Source of the DNA: Stutzerimonas kunmingensis
GTDB taxonomy: Bacteria; Pseudomonadota; Gammaproteobacteria; Pseudomonadales; Pseudomonadaceae
DNA length: 64,000 nt
Assembly (NCBI RefSeq): GCF_014764705.1
Contig: NZ_JACXXG010000021.1
Coordinates: 17,777-81,776 of the forward strand
Reading direction: 5' to 3'
Positions within the stretch are counted from its first letter, which is position 1. The number at the start of each line of letters is the position of its first letter. The position numbers and the translations under genes are program-made. Positions 1 to 7,800 of this stretch are shown piece after piece. Below the pieces are notes generated by a model. That model was not told the DNA's origin and ran no database searches. It saw nothing but the letters and a program-made list of their open reading frames with translations.

Positions 1-862
1 CCTTGATATTCCATGGCCCACCGTTGCCTGTCCCGAAGATGAGCTGGTTGTATTTCTCGTCGTACGTCCAGCCATGCCAAGCATTACCGCCGCCGCCGTT
101 TTCCCACCACCGGCCAGTCCAGGTTTTGGCGGCCATTTCCTGAGCGGCGTCTTCGAATCCATCTGCGGGATTGCCAGGGACGATATAGAAGCGCCAAACC
201 TGTTTGCCCGTTTCAGTGTCATAGGCGGTCACATAACCGCGCATCGGCCCAAGTTCTGTTCCGCCATTGCCTACAAATACCTTGCCATCGAAAGCCTTCG
301 GATGACCTGTGATATTCAACGGCTGGTCGTGATCGAAGGTCCGGGTCTGCCAGACTTCCTTGCCGTCCTTTCTGTTGATTGCAATCAGGCGGCCATCCCA
401 TGTGGCGATGAATAACTTGTCTCCGTATGTTGAGAGGCCTCGGCTGTGCTTCCAGAAGACCTTCTTCATGTTGTTGTCGATGATCTCCTTGGAAACTTGA
501 GAGTCATATTCCCAAAGCATCTTGCCCGTGCGTGCATCGAATGCACGTGTTCTGTTCATTTCACCAACGTAGTACATGACCCCATCGACGACCAAAGGTG
601 TTCCGACGATATCGGAGCGATCCGGCAGCGGCGCGTACCATTCAGGCTTGAGCCCGCTGACATTGTTTACATTGATGTCTTTGAGCGGGCTGAATCGCTG
701 TTCAGAGTGTGTCCGCCCGTAAGCCAGCCAATCGCTGGTGTTCGATTCGTCAGACAGTTCCTTGTCGGTAATGACTCTGTCTGATGCGTGCAGTGGCGTG
801 ATCGCAAGAAGCGAGGCTGCCATGATTATCTGTACCCTTAAACTCGACTGTTTGAATTTCAT
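1..862 (-). CDS. PQQ-dependent alcohol dehydrogenase (quinoprotein), N-terminal part
   Basis: Reading leftward from 862, an open frame of 287 codons runs off the window edge. The start is set by AAGGAA about 10 bases upstream of the ATG. It begins with a signal peptide (basic MKFKQSSLR, hydrophobic stretch, cleavage near residue 26), so it should be periplasmic. The beta-propeller repeats of the PQQ methanol/ethanol dehydrogenase family are clear: GKMLWEYD, DGRLIAINRKDGKEVW, GYVTAYDTETGKQVWRF, and a GGGG..W block followed by FGTGNGGPWN. The adjacent cysteine pair that normally precedes the NRG motif is absent; FWKHSRGLS stands there instead. GC is about 50% in lines counted by hand, below the surrounding genes. 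Such enzymes oxidise alcohols and pass electrons to cytochrome c; whether this one has a fused haem domain cannot be seen. The family is fairly certain, the substrate unknown. Confidence 0.85.
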   Translation of the reverse strand, partial: MKFKQSSLRVQIIMAASLLAITPLHASDRVITDKELSDESNTSDWLAYGRTHSEQRFSPLKDINVNNVSGLKPEWYAPLPDRSDIVGTPLVVDGVMYYVGEMNRTRAFDARTGKMLWEYDSQVSKEIIDNNMKKVFWKHSRGLSTYGDKLFIATWDGRLIAINRKDGKEVWQTRTFDHDQPLNITGHPKAFDGKVFVGNGGTELGPMRGYVTAYDTETGKQVWRFYIVPGNPADGFEDAAQEMAAKTWTGRWWENGGGGNAWHGWTYDEKYNQLIFGTGNGGPWNIK

Positions 863-1244
863 TTTTATTATTTCCTTGTATGGGGTTGTTTCTCGTTTCA
901 GGAATTCCTTAAACGAGCGTCCGCTGCTTGAACTCTTCTGATATTTTTTTTTATTGGCAAAGCGGCTTCCACTGCTGCGCGCTTTAATGGCGAGCAACAT
1001 GGGTGTGCGTATATCACTGCTTTTGGATTGGTTATTTAAACTTCTATAACTAGAAATCCGGTTTGGTTGCGTTTGGGTTGCCAGCGATAATGACGGTAGC
1101 GTCGCTGCGGTAACGCTCCGCAGAGAGTCGCAGTACATCGTCCTAACAGGGTGTTGCTGCGTTGGAGCGGGTAAGGGGTGGGATGGCTCATGGTGTTTCC
1201 TCCGATGCATGGCCGGCCCGGATGGCCTGCCGTGTTGTTTTTAT
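863..1244. other. AT-rich intergenic region between lipoate ligase gene and PQQ dehydrogenase gene
   Basis: About 380 bases with no convincing gene. The left part is AT-rich and should hold the promoter and leader of the PQQ dehydrogenase gene, including the palindrome at 892-917 and a run of A/T near 943-955. The right part (about 1060-1244) returns to normal GC. No strong terminator is visible after the lipoate ligase stop. Short open frames here look like chance. Confidence 0.6.
892..917. promoter_or_regulatory. 26-bp near-perfect palindrome upstream of the PQQ dehydrogenase gene
   Basis: Outer arms CTCGTTT (892-898) and AAACGAG (911-917) flank an inner palindrome AGGAATTCCT (900-909). 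Only the bases at 899 and 910 fail to pair. It lies 30 bases upstream of the ATG at 862, a position suited to an operator or a leader hairpin. The cognate regulator is unknown. Confidence 0.5.
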
Positions 1245-2012
1245 TCAAAGCAAGGGGGAGTGCCGTCCGGCGGCGAGGCCTTCGGGCGGATAAGTGCTGG
1301 CGCGGGCACCGAGTTCCAGGCCCTGCCAGGCGAGGACGCGCTGGTAGCACTCGGGCAGGGATGTGGCGGTTGCCCAGGCATTGGCCAGTCGCTCGGCGAG
1401 CGCCAGATGGCTCGCGGCCTGGCAGCGCAGGTCGCTGGCGCAGGCGTGGTAGAAGCGGTTCACCACGTCAGCCATGGGCTCGCGCCAGTCTTCGATCAGC
1501 AGCGCGGCGTGAGCCAGCACCACGGGGCGTCCATCGCGGCTGCGCCGCCAGCGTTGGGCGGTGCCGGCCAGCTTGCGGCCCTCCAGCGTGAGGTTGAAGC
1601 GGCCGTCGCAGAATGCACCCGGCACCGCGCCCACACCGGCCTTGAGGCCGTTCTCCGCCAGCCACAGTGCGAGGGGTTCGAGCAGCCGTTCGTAGGCGAT
1701 GTCGATGCGCCGGCCGACCTCGTCGCCGTCTGGCAGCGCGCAGGCTAGGGCGATGTTGAGCACGGCCGATGACTGCGGCACCGGTTCGCCGCCGGTGTCG
1801 CGCAGCAGGATCGGCCAGCCCTGCGCCGCGCAGCGTTGGCTGGCCAGGGCGAAACCGGGCCGGCGCTCGAAGCTGCCGGGCATCACCAGCGCCTGGCCGG
1901 TGGGGCGCCAGAGCAGCAACTGGCAGTCGAACAACCCGTCGCAGACGCGTTGCAACAAGGCCCGCTCGGCATTCAGGCCGGCGCCCACGCTGAACCGGGC
2001 GATGCCGTTCAT
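1245..2012 (-). CDS. lipoate--protein ligase A family protein
   Basis: A 255-residue protein of the biotin/lipoate A/B ligase fold. The central GRKLAGTAQRWR followed by VLAHAALLIE matches the LplA/LipM pattern GRKIxGxAQ...hGxxL with the lysine that contacts lipoyl-adenylate. Its ATG overlaps the TGA of the E2 gene (ATGA), so it is translationally coupled to the 2-oxo acid dehydrogenase genes. The likely job, inferred from this placement, is to attach lipoate (or transfer octanoate) to the free-standing lipoyl domain encoded two genes upstream. It is the last gene of the operon. The family call is good; the specific substrate is an inference. Confidence 0.8.
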   Translation of the reverse strand: MNGIARFSVGAGLNAERALLQRVCDGLFDCQLLLWRPTGQALVMPGSFERRPGFALASQRCAAQGWPILLRDTGGEPVPQSSAVLNIALACALPDGDEVGRRIDIAYERLLEPLALWLAENGLKAGVGAVPGAFCDGRFNLTLEGRKLAGTAQRWRRSRDGRPVVLAHAALLIEDWREPMADVVNRFYHACASDLRCQAASHLALAERLANAWATATSLPECYQRVLAWQGLELGARASTYPPEGLAAGRHSPLL

Positions 2013-2710
2013 GCCGCGTACTCCTCGATACGCCGGCAGAGATCATCGAGAAACTCCGCCGCGGGCGAGCCGTTGACAGCGCGATGGTCGAAGGTCAGCG
2101 ACAGGCCCATCCACTCGACTTCCACCAGTTCGCCGCTCGGCCCGAGTTCCAGCCGCCGCTGAATGCCGCCGACCCCGAGGATGGCCACCTGCGGCGGATT
2201 GAGGATCGGGGTGAAGTGGTGCACCCGCGACAGCCCCAGGTTGGAGACGGTGAAGGTGGCGCCGGTCAGCTCCTTGACCGACAGCTTGCCGGCCAGGGCC
2301 TTGTCCACCAGCGCCTTGCGCGCCAGGCACAAACTTTCGCCGTCCAGCTGTTCGGCGTTGAACAGCGCCGGGGCGACCAGCAGATCGCCCGGCAGCGGGA
2401 TGGCAAGGCCCAGATGCACCGCCGCGTGCTGGTGGATCACCTCGTCTTCCAGCGTGGCATTGATGCCGGGATGTGCCTTGAGCGTCTCGACCACCTTGAG
2501 CAGCAACAGGTCCTGCACGGACACCGCGCTGCCCTCGGCTTTCAGCTCGGCACGACGGGTTTTCAGCGCATCCAGCCGGCATTCGCTGTGGTGAGTCAGC
2601 TGCGCGGTGGTCTGCAGACTTTCGTGCATCTTCGCCGCGATCATCTTGCGCATGCCCTTGAGCGGCACCCGTTCGGGCGCGCGCTCGGGCAGGATTTCCA
2701 GTCGAGTCAT
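2009..2710 (-). CDS. acoC: 2-oxo acid dehydrogenase E2 acyltransferase, catalytic domain only
   Basis: 233 residues covering only the E2 catalytic domain, with a short N-terminal stretch (RVPLKGMRKMIAAKM) where the catalytic domain of larger E2 proteins begins. There is no lipoyl domain and no evident peripheral-subunit-binding domain; the lipoyl domain is a separate gene immediately upstream. The active-site motif is DHRAVNG (His209), where most family members have DHRxxDG, so Asp is replaced by Asn213. It should transfer the acetyl group from lipoamide to CoA in an acetoin (or related ketol) dehydrogenase complex. A GGTGGA Shine-Dalgarno sits in the end of the lipoyl gene. The specific role is inferred from neighbours. 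Confidence 0.85.
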   Translation of the reverse strand: MTRLEILPERAPERVPLKGMRKMIAAKMHESLQTTAQLTHHSECRLDALKTRRAELKAEGSAVSVQDLLLLKVVETLKAHPGINATLEDEVIHQHAAVHLGLAIPLPGDLLVAPALFNAEQLDGESLCLARKALVDKALAGKLSVKELTGATFTVSNLGLSRVHHFTPILNPPQVAILGVGGIQRRLELGPSGELVEVEWMGLSLTFDHRAVNGSPAAEFLDDLCRRIEEYAA

Positions 2711-2712
2711 GG

Positions 2713-2946
2713 CTATTCCACCTGGCCGATGACCGCACCCTTGGCGATCACCGCGTCTTCTTCCTCGATGATCTTCAGCACGCCGGCAACCGGGGCTTCG
2801 ATCTCGAACTGGGCCTTTTCCGACATGACCTCGGCGACCAGGTCTCCGGCGGCCACTTCGGCGCCGTCGCTGACCAGCCAGGAGGTGATCACCGCTTCGG
2901 CGTCGCCTTCCCAGAGGTCGTCTGCAATCACGATGGGGGTACTCAT
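2713..2946 (-). CDS. free-standing lipoyl-domain protein (E2 carrier)
   Basis: A 77-residue protein that is just one lipoyl/biotinyl domain: EVMSEKAQFEIEAP holds the lysine to be lipoylated (Lys44), and the C-terminal hairpin VIAKGAVIGQVE closes the flattened barrel. An earlier ATG at 2955 overlaps the E1 beta stop, but the AAGGA Shine-Dalgarno is correctly spaced only for the ATG at 2946. It should act as the swinging arm between E1 (acoA/acoB products) and the separate E2 catalytic subunit. Encoding this domain on its own, rather than fused to E2, is the notable feature. Confidence 0.85.
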   Translation of the reverse strand: MSTPIVIADDLWEGDAEAVITSWLVSDGAEVAAGDLVAEVMSEKAQFEIEAPVAGVLKIIEEEDAVIAKGAVIGQVE

Positions 2947-2951
2947 AAACG

Positions 2952-3974
2952 TCATTCCTTATGCATGGCGTGGTAGGCGGCCACGATCTTGTCCGCGTTG
3001 GGCAGGGCCCACTGCTCCATGACCGGGGTGAAGGGGATGGGGATGTCGGGGAAGGCCACCCGCTGCGGGCGCGCCTTGAGCATGCCGATGTCGTGCTCGA
3101 CGACGCTGGCGATGATTTCGCCGCTGACGCCGAAGCTGTGATAGTCCTCGTCGATCACGATCAGCCGGCCGGTTTTGCGTACCGAAGCGATGACGTGCTC
3201 GCGGTCCAGCGGCACCAGGCTGCGCAGGTCGATGACCTCGGCGCTGACGCCGTCCTTTTCCAGCTGCGCGGCGGCGCGCAGGGCGTGGTGAACGCCGGCG
3301 CCGAGGCTGACCAGACTGACGTCGCGGCCCTCGCGCACGGTCTTGGCCTTGCCGATCTCGACGATGTAGGGCTCTTCCGGCACCGGCACCGTGGCGCCTT
3401 TCTCGGTGCCCAGCCAGCCCATGCCCTGCAGTGACTTGTGGAAGAGGTACACCACCGGGTTGTCATCGCGGATGGCCGCCGTCATCAGGCCCTTGGCGTC
3501 GTAGGCGTTGCTCGGTACCACCACCTTCATGCCCGGCAGGTGGGCGAAGGTGCCGTAGAGGCACTGCGAGTGCTGGGCGGCGTCGGAGTAGCCGGCGCCA
3601 GTGGAGGCCATCAGCACCATGGGCACCGGCACCTTGCCGCCGGAGAAGTAGGTGTTCTTGGCCATCAGGTTGTAGATGGCGTCCATGCAGACACCGAAGA
3701 AGTCGACGAACATCAGCTCGACGATCGGCCGCATGCCGTCCGAGGCGGCGCCCACTGCGGCGCCGATAAAGGCGGTTTCGGAGATCGGCGTGTCGCGGAT
3801 GCGGGTCTTGCCGAACTCGTCATACAGCCCACGGGTGTTGCCGAACACGCCGCCGAGCTGGCCGATGTCCTCGCCCATCACGAACACCTTCGGATCCAGG
3901 CGCATCTCCTGGGCCACGGCTTCGGCCATGGCGCGGGCGACAGTGAGCTTTCTTTCCTTTACTGCTGTGGTCAT
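2952..3974 (-). CDS. acoB: acetoin/pyruvate-type dehydrogenase E1 component, beta subunit
   Basis: 340 residues with the transketolase-like pyrimidine-binding domain followed by the transketolase C-terminal domain (from about residue 200, VREGRDVSLVSLGAGVHHAL). VMGEDIGQLGGVFG near residue 32 and ISETAFIGAAVGAA near residue 84 are typical of E1 beta. AGGAG lies before the ATG. With the alpha subunit encoded two genes upstream it would form the ThDP-dependent alpha2beta2 enzyme that cleaves acetoin to acetaldehyde and an acetyl group on lipoamide. The butanediol dehydrogenase gene separates the two subunit genes. Confidence 0.9.
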   Translation of the reverse strand: MTTAVKERKLTVARAMAEAVAQEMRLDPKVFVMGEDIGQLGGVFGNTRGLYDEFGKTRIRDTPISETAFIGAAVGAASDGMRPIVELMFVDFFGVCMDAIYNLMAKNTYFSGGKVPVPMVLMASTGAGYSDAAQHSQCLYGTFAHLPGMKVVVPSNAYDAKGLMTAAIRDDNPVVYLFHKSLQGMGWLGTEKGATVPVPEEPYIVEIGKAKTVREGRDVSLVSLGAGVHHALRAAAQLEKDGVSAEVIDLRSLVPLDREHVIASVRKTGRLIVIDEDYHSFGVSGEIIASVVEHDIGMLKARPQRVAFPDIPIPFTPVMEQWALPNADKIVAAYHAMHKE

Positions 3975-3987
3975 GGGGTTCTCCTGC

Positions 3988-5076
3988 TCAGCCGGCCAGT
4001 GCGGCGGGGCTGACGATGATCTTGACGTTGCGGTCCTTGTGGTTGGCCAGCTCCTCGAAGCCCTGCTCGAGGATGTTGTCCAGCCCGATGCGGCCGGTGA
4101 TCAGCGGCGTGACGTCGATGCGCCCGTCGTCGATCAGGGCGATGACATCGGCGAATTCGCCGGCATAGGCGAGCGAGCCGATCACCTGTTTTTCAGTGGC
4201 GACGATCTCGAAGAAGTTGAATTCCGAGGGTTCCTCGAAGATGCCGACCATCACGCAGCGACCAGCCTTGCGGATCACGTCGATGGCGAGCTTGGCGGTG
4301 GCCTTGTGGCCGATGCACTCGAAGGAGACGCCGGCACCGTAGCCGCCGGTGAGCGCCTTGATTTCGGCGATGGCGTCGCACTCGCTGGGGTCGATGACCC
4401 GATTGGCACCGACTTCCAGCGCCTTGGCCTTGCGTGCGGCGGACATCTCCAGGGCGATCACCTGGCCTGCGCCCGCAGCCTTGGCGCACATGATGGTGCA
4501 CAGGCCGATGGTGCCGGCACCGATCACCACCACGGTTTCGCCGAGCAGGCTGCCGGCCTTTTTCACCGCGTGCATGCCGACCGCCAGCGGTTCGATCAGC
4601 GCGCCGGCTTCCAGCGGAAAGCCCTCGGGCAGGCGGTAGAGCAACTCGGCCGGCACGTTGACGAATTCGGCGAAGGCGCCGTTGTTCATCAACCCGGTGA
4701 AGGCCAGTTGCTCGCAGAGGTTGTACTGGCCGGTCTTGCAGAAACGACACTGCCCGCAATGCTGGCAGGCATCGGCGGCGACCTTGTCGCCCGGCGCGTA
4801 GCCTTCGACGCCTTCACCGGTGGCGACGATCTCGCCGCAGAACTCGTGGCCGAGGATGCACTGGCCCTTGATGCCGGTGAGCGGGTGCGGCGCATCCACC
4901 GGGATGAACACCGGGCCGGCGAGGTATTCGTGCAGATCGGAGCCGTAGATGCCGCACCAGTGCACGCGGATCTGCACCCAGCCCGGTTGCGGCGCGCCGG
5001 GCAGCGGGACCTGTTCCAGGCGGATGTCCTTGCGGCCGTGCCAGACGGCGGCGGTCATGGTGGCTTGGCTGTTCAT
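3988..5076 (-). CDS. zinc-dependent 2,3-butanediol dehydrogenase (MDR family)
   Basis: 362 residues of the zinc-containing medium-chain dehydrogenase family. Cys41 and the GHE motif (76-78) supply the catalytic zinc site, and Cys107, Cys110, Cys113 and Cys121 give the structural zinc lobe. VVVIGAGTIGL near residue 180 is the NAD-binding Rossmann turn. The LLxxGxF-rich ends and the operon position fit 2,3-butanediol dehydrogenases such as those in Pseudomonas aco operons, which interconvert butanediol and acetoin. The Shine-Dalgarno is AGAGGAA. It lies between the E1 alpha and E1 beta genes, so its product would feed the E1 complex directly. Confidence 0.85.
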   Translation of the reverse strand: MNSQATMTAAVWHGRKDIRLEQVPLPGAPQPGWVQIRVHWCGIYGSDLHEYLAGPVFIPVDAPHPLTGIKGQCILGHEFCGEIVATGEGVEGYAPGDKVAADACQHCGQCRFCKTGQYNLCEQLAFTGLMNNGAFAEFVNVPAELLYRLPEGFPLEAGALIEPLAVGMHAVKKAGSLLGETVVVIGAGTIGLCTIMCAKAAGAGQVIALEMSAARKAKALEVGANRVIDPSECDAIAEIKALTGGYGAGVSFECIGHKATAKLAIDVIRKAGRCVMVGIFEEPSEFNFFEIVATEKQVIGSLAYAGEFADVIALIDDGRIDVTPLITGRIGLDNILEQGFEELANHKDRNVKIIVSPAALAG

Positions 5077-5159
5077 CGGGCGTTCCTCTTGTTGTTCTGC
5101 TGGTGTCCGCGTTTCGCGAGCGGGCTCGCTTCTGCGGTCTTCGGGGGGGCTGACCTGCG

Positions 5160-6149
5160 CTACACGAAGACCTGCTCCAGCGCCTCTTCCGGCCGCGGGT
5201 ACGGGCTTTCGCGGGCGAACTGCACGGCCTCGTCGATGCGTCCGCGGGCGCGTGCGGCGATGTCTTCGGCCTGCGCTTCGCTCATCACGCCTTCGTCGAT
5301 CAGGCGTTGGCGGTAACCGGGGATCGGGTCCTTCTTCATCAGGCCGTCCTTCTCGCCCTCGGGGCGGTAGGTTTCGCCGTCGCCCATGAAGTGGCCGGCC
5401 AGGCGATAGGTCTCGATTTCGATCAGGGTTGGGCCGCCACCGGCACGGGCGCGCTCGATGGCCTCACCGGCGGCGCGGAACACGCCGTCCGGGTCGTTGT
5501 TCTCGACGAACACACCGGGCATGCCGTAGGCCGCGGCGCGCACGTGGTGCTGCGCGATGCAGGTGGCGCTGGCCTTGGCCACCGAGATGCCCCAGGCGTT
5601 GTCCTCGATGACGAACACCACTGGCAGCTTCCACAGCGCCGCGAGGTTCAGCGTTTCGTGGAAGGCGCCCTGGTTGGCCGCGCCCTCGCCGATGAAGGAC
5701 ACAGCCACGCCGGGCTTGCCCTGCATCTGCCGCGACAGCGCCGCGCCGACCGCCGGGCCCATGCCTTCGGCGATGATCCCCGAGCAGGAGAAATTCACCC
5801 GGCCATCGAACAGGTGCATGTGCCCGCCGCGCCCACCGGAGAGGCCGGTGGCCTTGCCGAAGATCTCGGCCATCATCTCGTTGAGGTCGACGCCCTTGGC
5901 CACGGCGATGTGGTGCGGGCGGTGGGTGGCGGTGACGATGTCCGCAGGCTCGAGGTGGGCGCAGACGCCCACGGCGCAAGGCTCCTGGCCGTTGGAAAGG
6001 TGCATCTCGCCGGGGATTGGCCCCTTGGCCATGTTGAACACCGGCGTCTTGCCTTCCATGTAGATGCGCTCGATGGATTCCTCCATGTAGCGGCTGGTCA
6101 GCATCTGCTCATACATCCACAGGCGCTGCGAGTTGTTTGGCTGGGTCAT
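5160..6149 (-). CDS. acoA: acetoin dehydrogenase E1 component, alpha subunit
   Basis: 329 residues of the E1 alpha (ThDP-binding) family. The thiamine diphosphate motif begins at GEGAANQG (154-161) and continues to VFVIEDNAWG. The alpha-subunit phosphorylation-loop region of mitochondrial enzymes is not relevant here. GRGGHMHLFD near residue 106 is typical of acetoin and branched-chain E1 alpha subunits. A GGGGAG Shine-Dalgarno precedes the ATG, 24 bases after the GMC gene stop. Assignment to acetoin rather than pyruvate rests on the butanediol dehydrogenase and the AcoR-type regulator nearby. Confidence 0.88.
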   Translation of the reverse strand: MTQPNNSQRLWMYEQMLTSRYMEESIERIYMEGKTPVFNMAKGPIPGEMHLSNGQEPCAVGVCAHLEPADIVTATHRPHHIAVAKGVDLNEMMAEIFGKATGLSGGRGGHMHLFDGRVNFSCSGIIAEGMGPAVGAALSRQMQGKPGVAVSFIGEGAANQGAFHETLNLAALWKLPVVFVIEDNAWGISVAKASATCIAQHHVRAAAYGMPGVFVENNDPDGVFRAAGEAIERARAGGGPTLIEIETYRLAGHFMGDGETYRPEGEKDGLMKKDPIPGYRQRLIDEGVMSEAQAEDIAARARGRIDEAVQFARESPYPRPEEALEQVFV

Positions 6150-6173
6150 GGGTGGACTCCCTTGGGGTAATGG

Positions 6174-7751
6174 TCAGATCGCGCGTTCGTTGAGCAGACG
6201 GCCGATCTGCTCGGCCTGGCGCAGGGCCAGCGCGACGATGGTGAGGGTGGGGTTCTGGCCGCCGCTGGTGGTGAACTGGCTGCCATCGGAGACGAACAGG
6301 TTGGGGATGTCATGGCTCTGGCCCCACTCGTTCACCACGCCGTCGCGGGCCTTGGCGCTCATGCGGTTGGTGCCCATGTTGTGGCTGGCCGGGTAGGGCG
6401 GCAGCTCGATGATGTCGGTGGCACCGGCGGCCTCGTAGCACTTCGCGGTGGCGGCGACGCCGTGCTTGCGCATGGCCGCATCCATCGGGTGATCGCTCTT
6501 GGTCACCACCGGAATCGGCAGACCGTACTGGTCCTTTTCGCTGTCATGCAGGGTGATGCGATTGTTCTCCAGCGGCAGGTCTTCGCCGCACAGCCAGACC
6601 CCGGACATGTGGTTGTACTTCTCCATCCGCGACGTGAACTGCTTGCCCCAGCCCTTGGGTGTCGGGTCAAGGAAGGCGGAGAGGAAGGGCAGGCCGAGGG
6701 CGAGGATTTCCAGCCGGTAACCGCCGACGAAACCGCGCGACGGGTCGTTGTAGGACTCGTCGGAGATGACCCCCGCGCAGGTGGTGCCGCGGTGCATGTT
6801 CACCGGCTTGGGCATCACCGCGAAGATGCCGGCGGTGGTGTGGGTCATGTAGTTGCGTCCGACCTGGCCGGAGGAGTTGGCCAGCCCGTCGGGGAACATT
6901 GCCGAGGCGGAGTTGAGCAACAGCCGCGGCGACTCGATGGAGTTGCCGGCCATGCAGACCACCCGGGCCTTCTGCCGCTGGATGGTGCCGCTGGCATCGG
7001 CGTAGACCACGGCATTGGCGCGGCCCTTGGCGTCATGCTCGATGCGCAGCACCATCGATTGCGGCCGCACTTCGCAGTAGCCGCTGGCTTCGGCGCGGGG
7101 GATGTCGGTGTAGAGCGTCGACCACTTCGCCCCCATCTTGCAGCCCTGCATGCAGAAGCCGAGCTGCTGGCAGGCGGCGCGCTCGTCGTAGGGCTCGGTG
7201 TTGATCGCGATCGGCCCGGAGAGGATCTCCTTGTAGCCGACCCGCTTGGCGCCGGTGGCCAGCACCTTGAAGGAGTTGTGCCAGGGGTGATAGGCCATGC
7301 CGGTGCTCGGCCCGGTCACGCCCATGTGCTTTTCGGCTTTCTCGTACCAGGGCGCCATTTCCTCCAGCGTCACCGGCCAGTCGAGCAGGTTGGCGCCGGC
7401 GATGTCGCCGTTGATGCTCTGCATGTTGAATTCGAAGTCACGAAAGCGCAGGGCGATGCCGGCCCAGTGCACGGTGCTGCCGCCGACGCCCTTGACGATC
7501 CAGGCGGGCAGGGTCGGATTGTTTTCGGTCAGGTGCCAGCCACCGGCGGCCTGGCGTTTGTCGAGCCAGGAGATCTTCTTGAACATCGCCCACTCGTCGT
7601 TCTCGATGTCCTCCAGCGTGTGGCGCTTGCCGGCTTCCAGCACCACGCTGCGAATCTTCTGTTTGGCCAGCGCGTTGGCGAGCGTCCCGCCGCCGGCACC
7701 GGAGCCGATGATCACCACGACGCCATCGTCATCCTGGGCAAAAGTTGCCAT
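6174..7751 (-). CDS. GMC-family (glucose-methanol-choline) FAD oxidoreductase
   Basis: 525 residues. The FAD-binding GSGAGGG is at 16-22, and the C-terminal catalytic region has SHNMGTNRMS and then SDGSQFTTSGGQNPTLTIVALALRQAE. It has no signal peptide of its own. This layout is typical of gluconate-2-dehydrogenase-like large subunits, which are carried to the periplasm by a Tat-signal small subunit; that subunit is the frameshifted gene just upstream. No cytochrome c subunit gene is seen in the cluster, so the electron acceptor is unclear. It may oxidise an alcohol or sugar acid that enters the acetoin pathway, or simply be co-regulated. Substrate not determinable. Confidence 0.85.
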   Translation of the reverse strand: MATFAQDDDGVVVIIGSGAGGGTLANALAKQKIRSVVLEAGKRHTLEDIENDEWAMFKKISWLDKRQAAGGWHLTENNPTLPAWIVKGVGGSTVHWAGIALRFRDFEFNMQSINGDIAGANLLDWPVTLEEMAPWYEKAEKHMGVTGPSTGMAYHPWHNSFKVLATGAKRVGYKEILSGPIAINTEPYDERAACQQLGFCMQGCKMGAKWSTLYTDIPRAEASGYCEVRPQSMVLRIEHDAKGRANAVVYADASGTIQRQKARVVCMAGNSIESPRLLLNSASAMFPDGLANSSGQVGRNYMTHTTAGIFAVMPKPVNMHRGTTCAGVISDESYNDPSRGFVGGYRLEILALGLPFLSAFLDPTPKGWGKQFTSRMEKYNHMSGVWLCGEDLPLENNRITLHDSEKDQYGLPIPVVTKSDHPMDAAMRKHGVAATAKCYEAAGATDIIELPPYPASHNMGTNRMSAKARDGVVNEWGQSHDIPNLFVSDGSQFTTSGGQNPTLTIVALALRQAEQIGRLLNERAI

Positions 7752-7800
7752 GGGGTATTCCTCGTCTTGTTCTTGTTGTTATCCCGTGTGCACGGGGTGG

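Noticed and set aside
738..941. 67-codon plus-strand open frame across the PQQ gene start
   Set aside because: It runs opposite the PQQ dehydrogenase N-terminus and through the palindrome, and shows no ribosome site or motif.
3676..5316. A 546-codon plus-strand open frame across acoB and the butanediol dehydrogenase gene
   Set aside because: Antisense shadow of two confidently identified genes; peptide composition is not protein-like.
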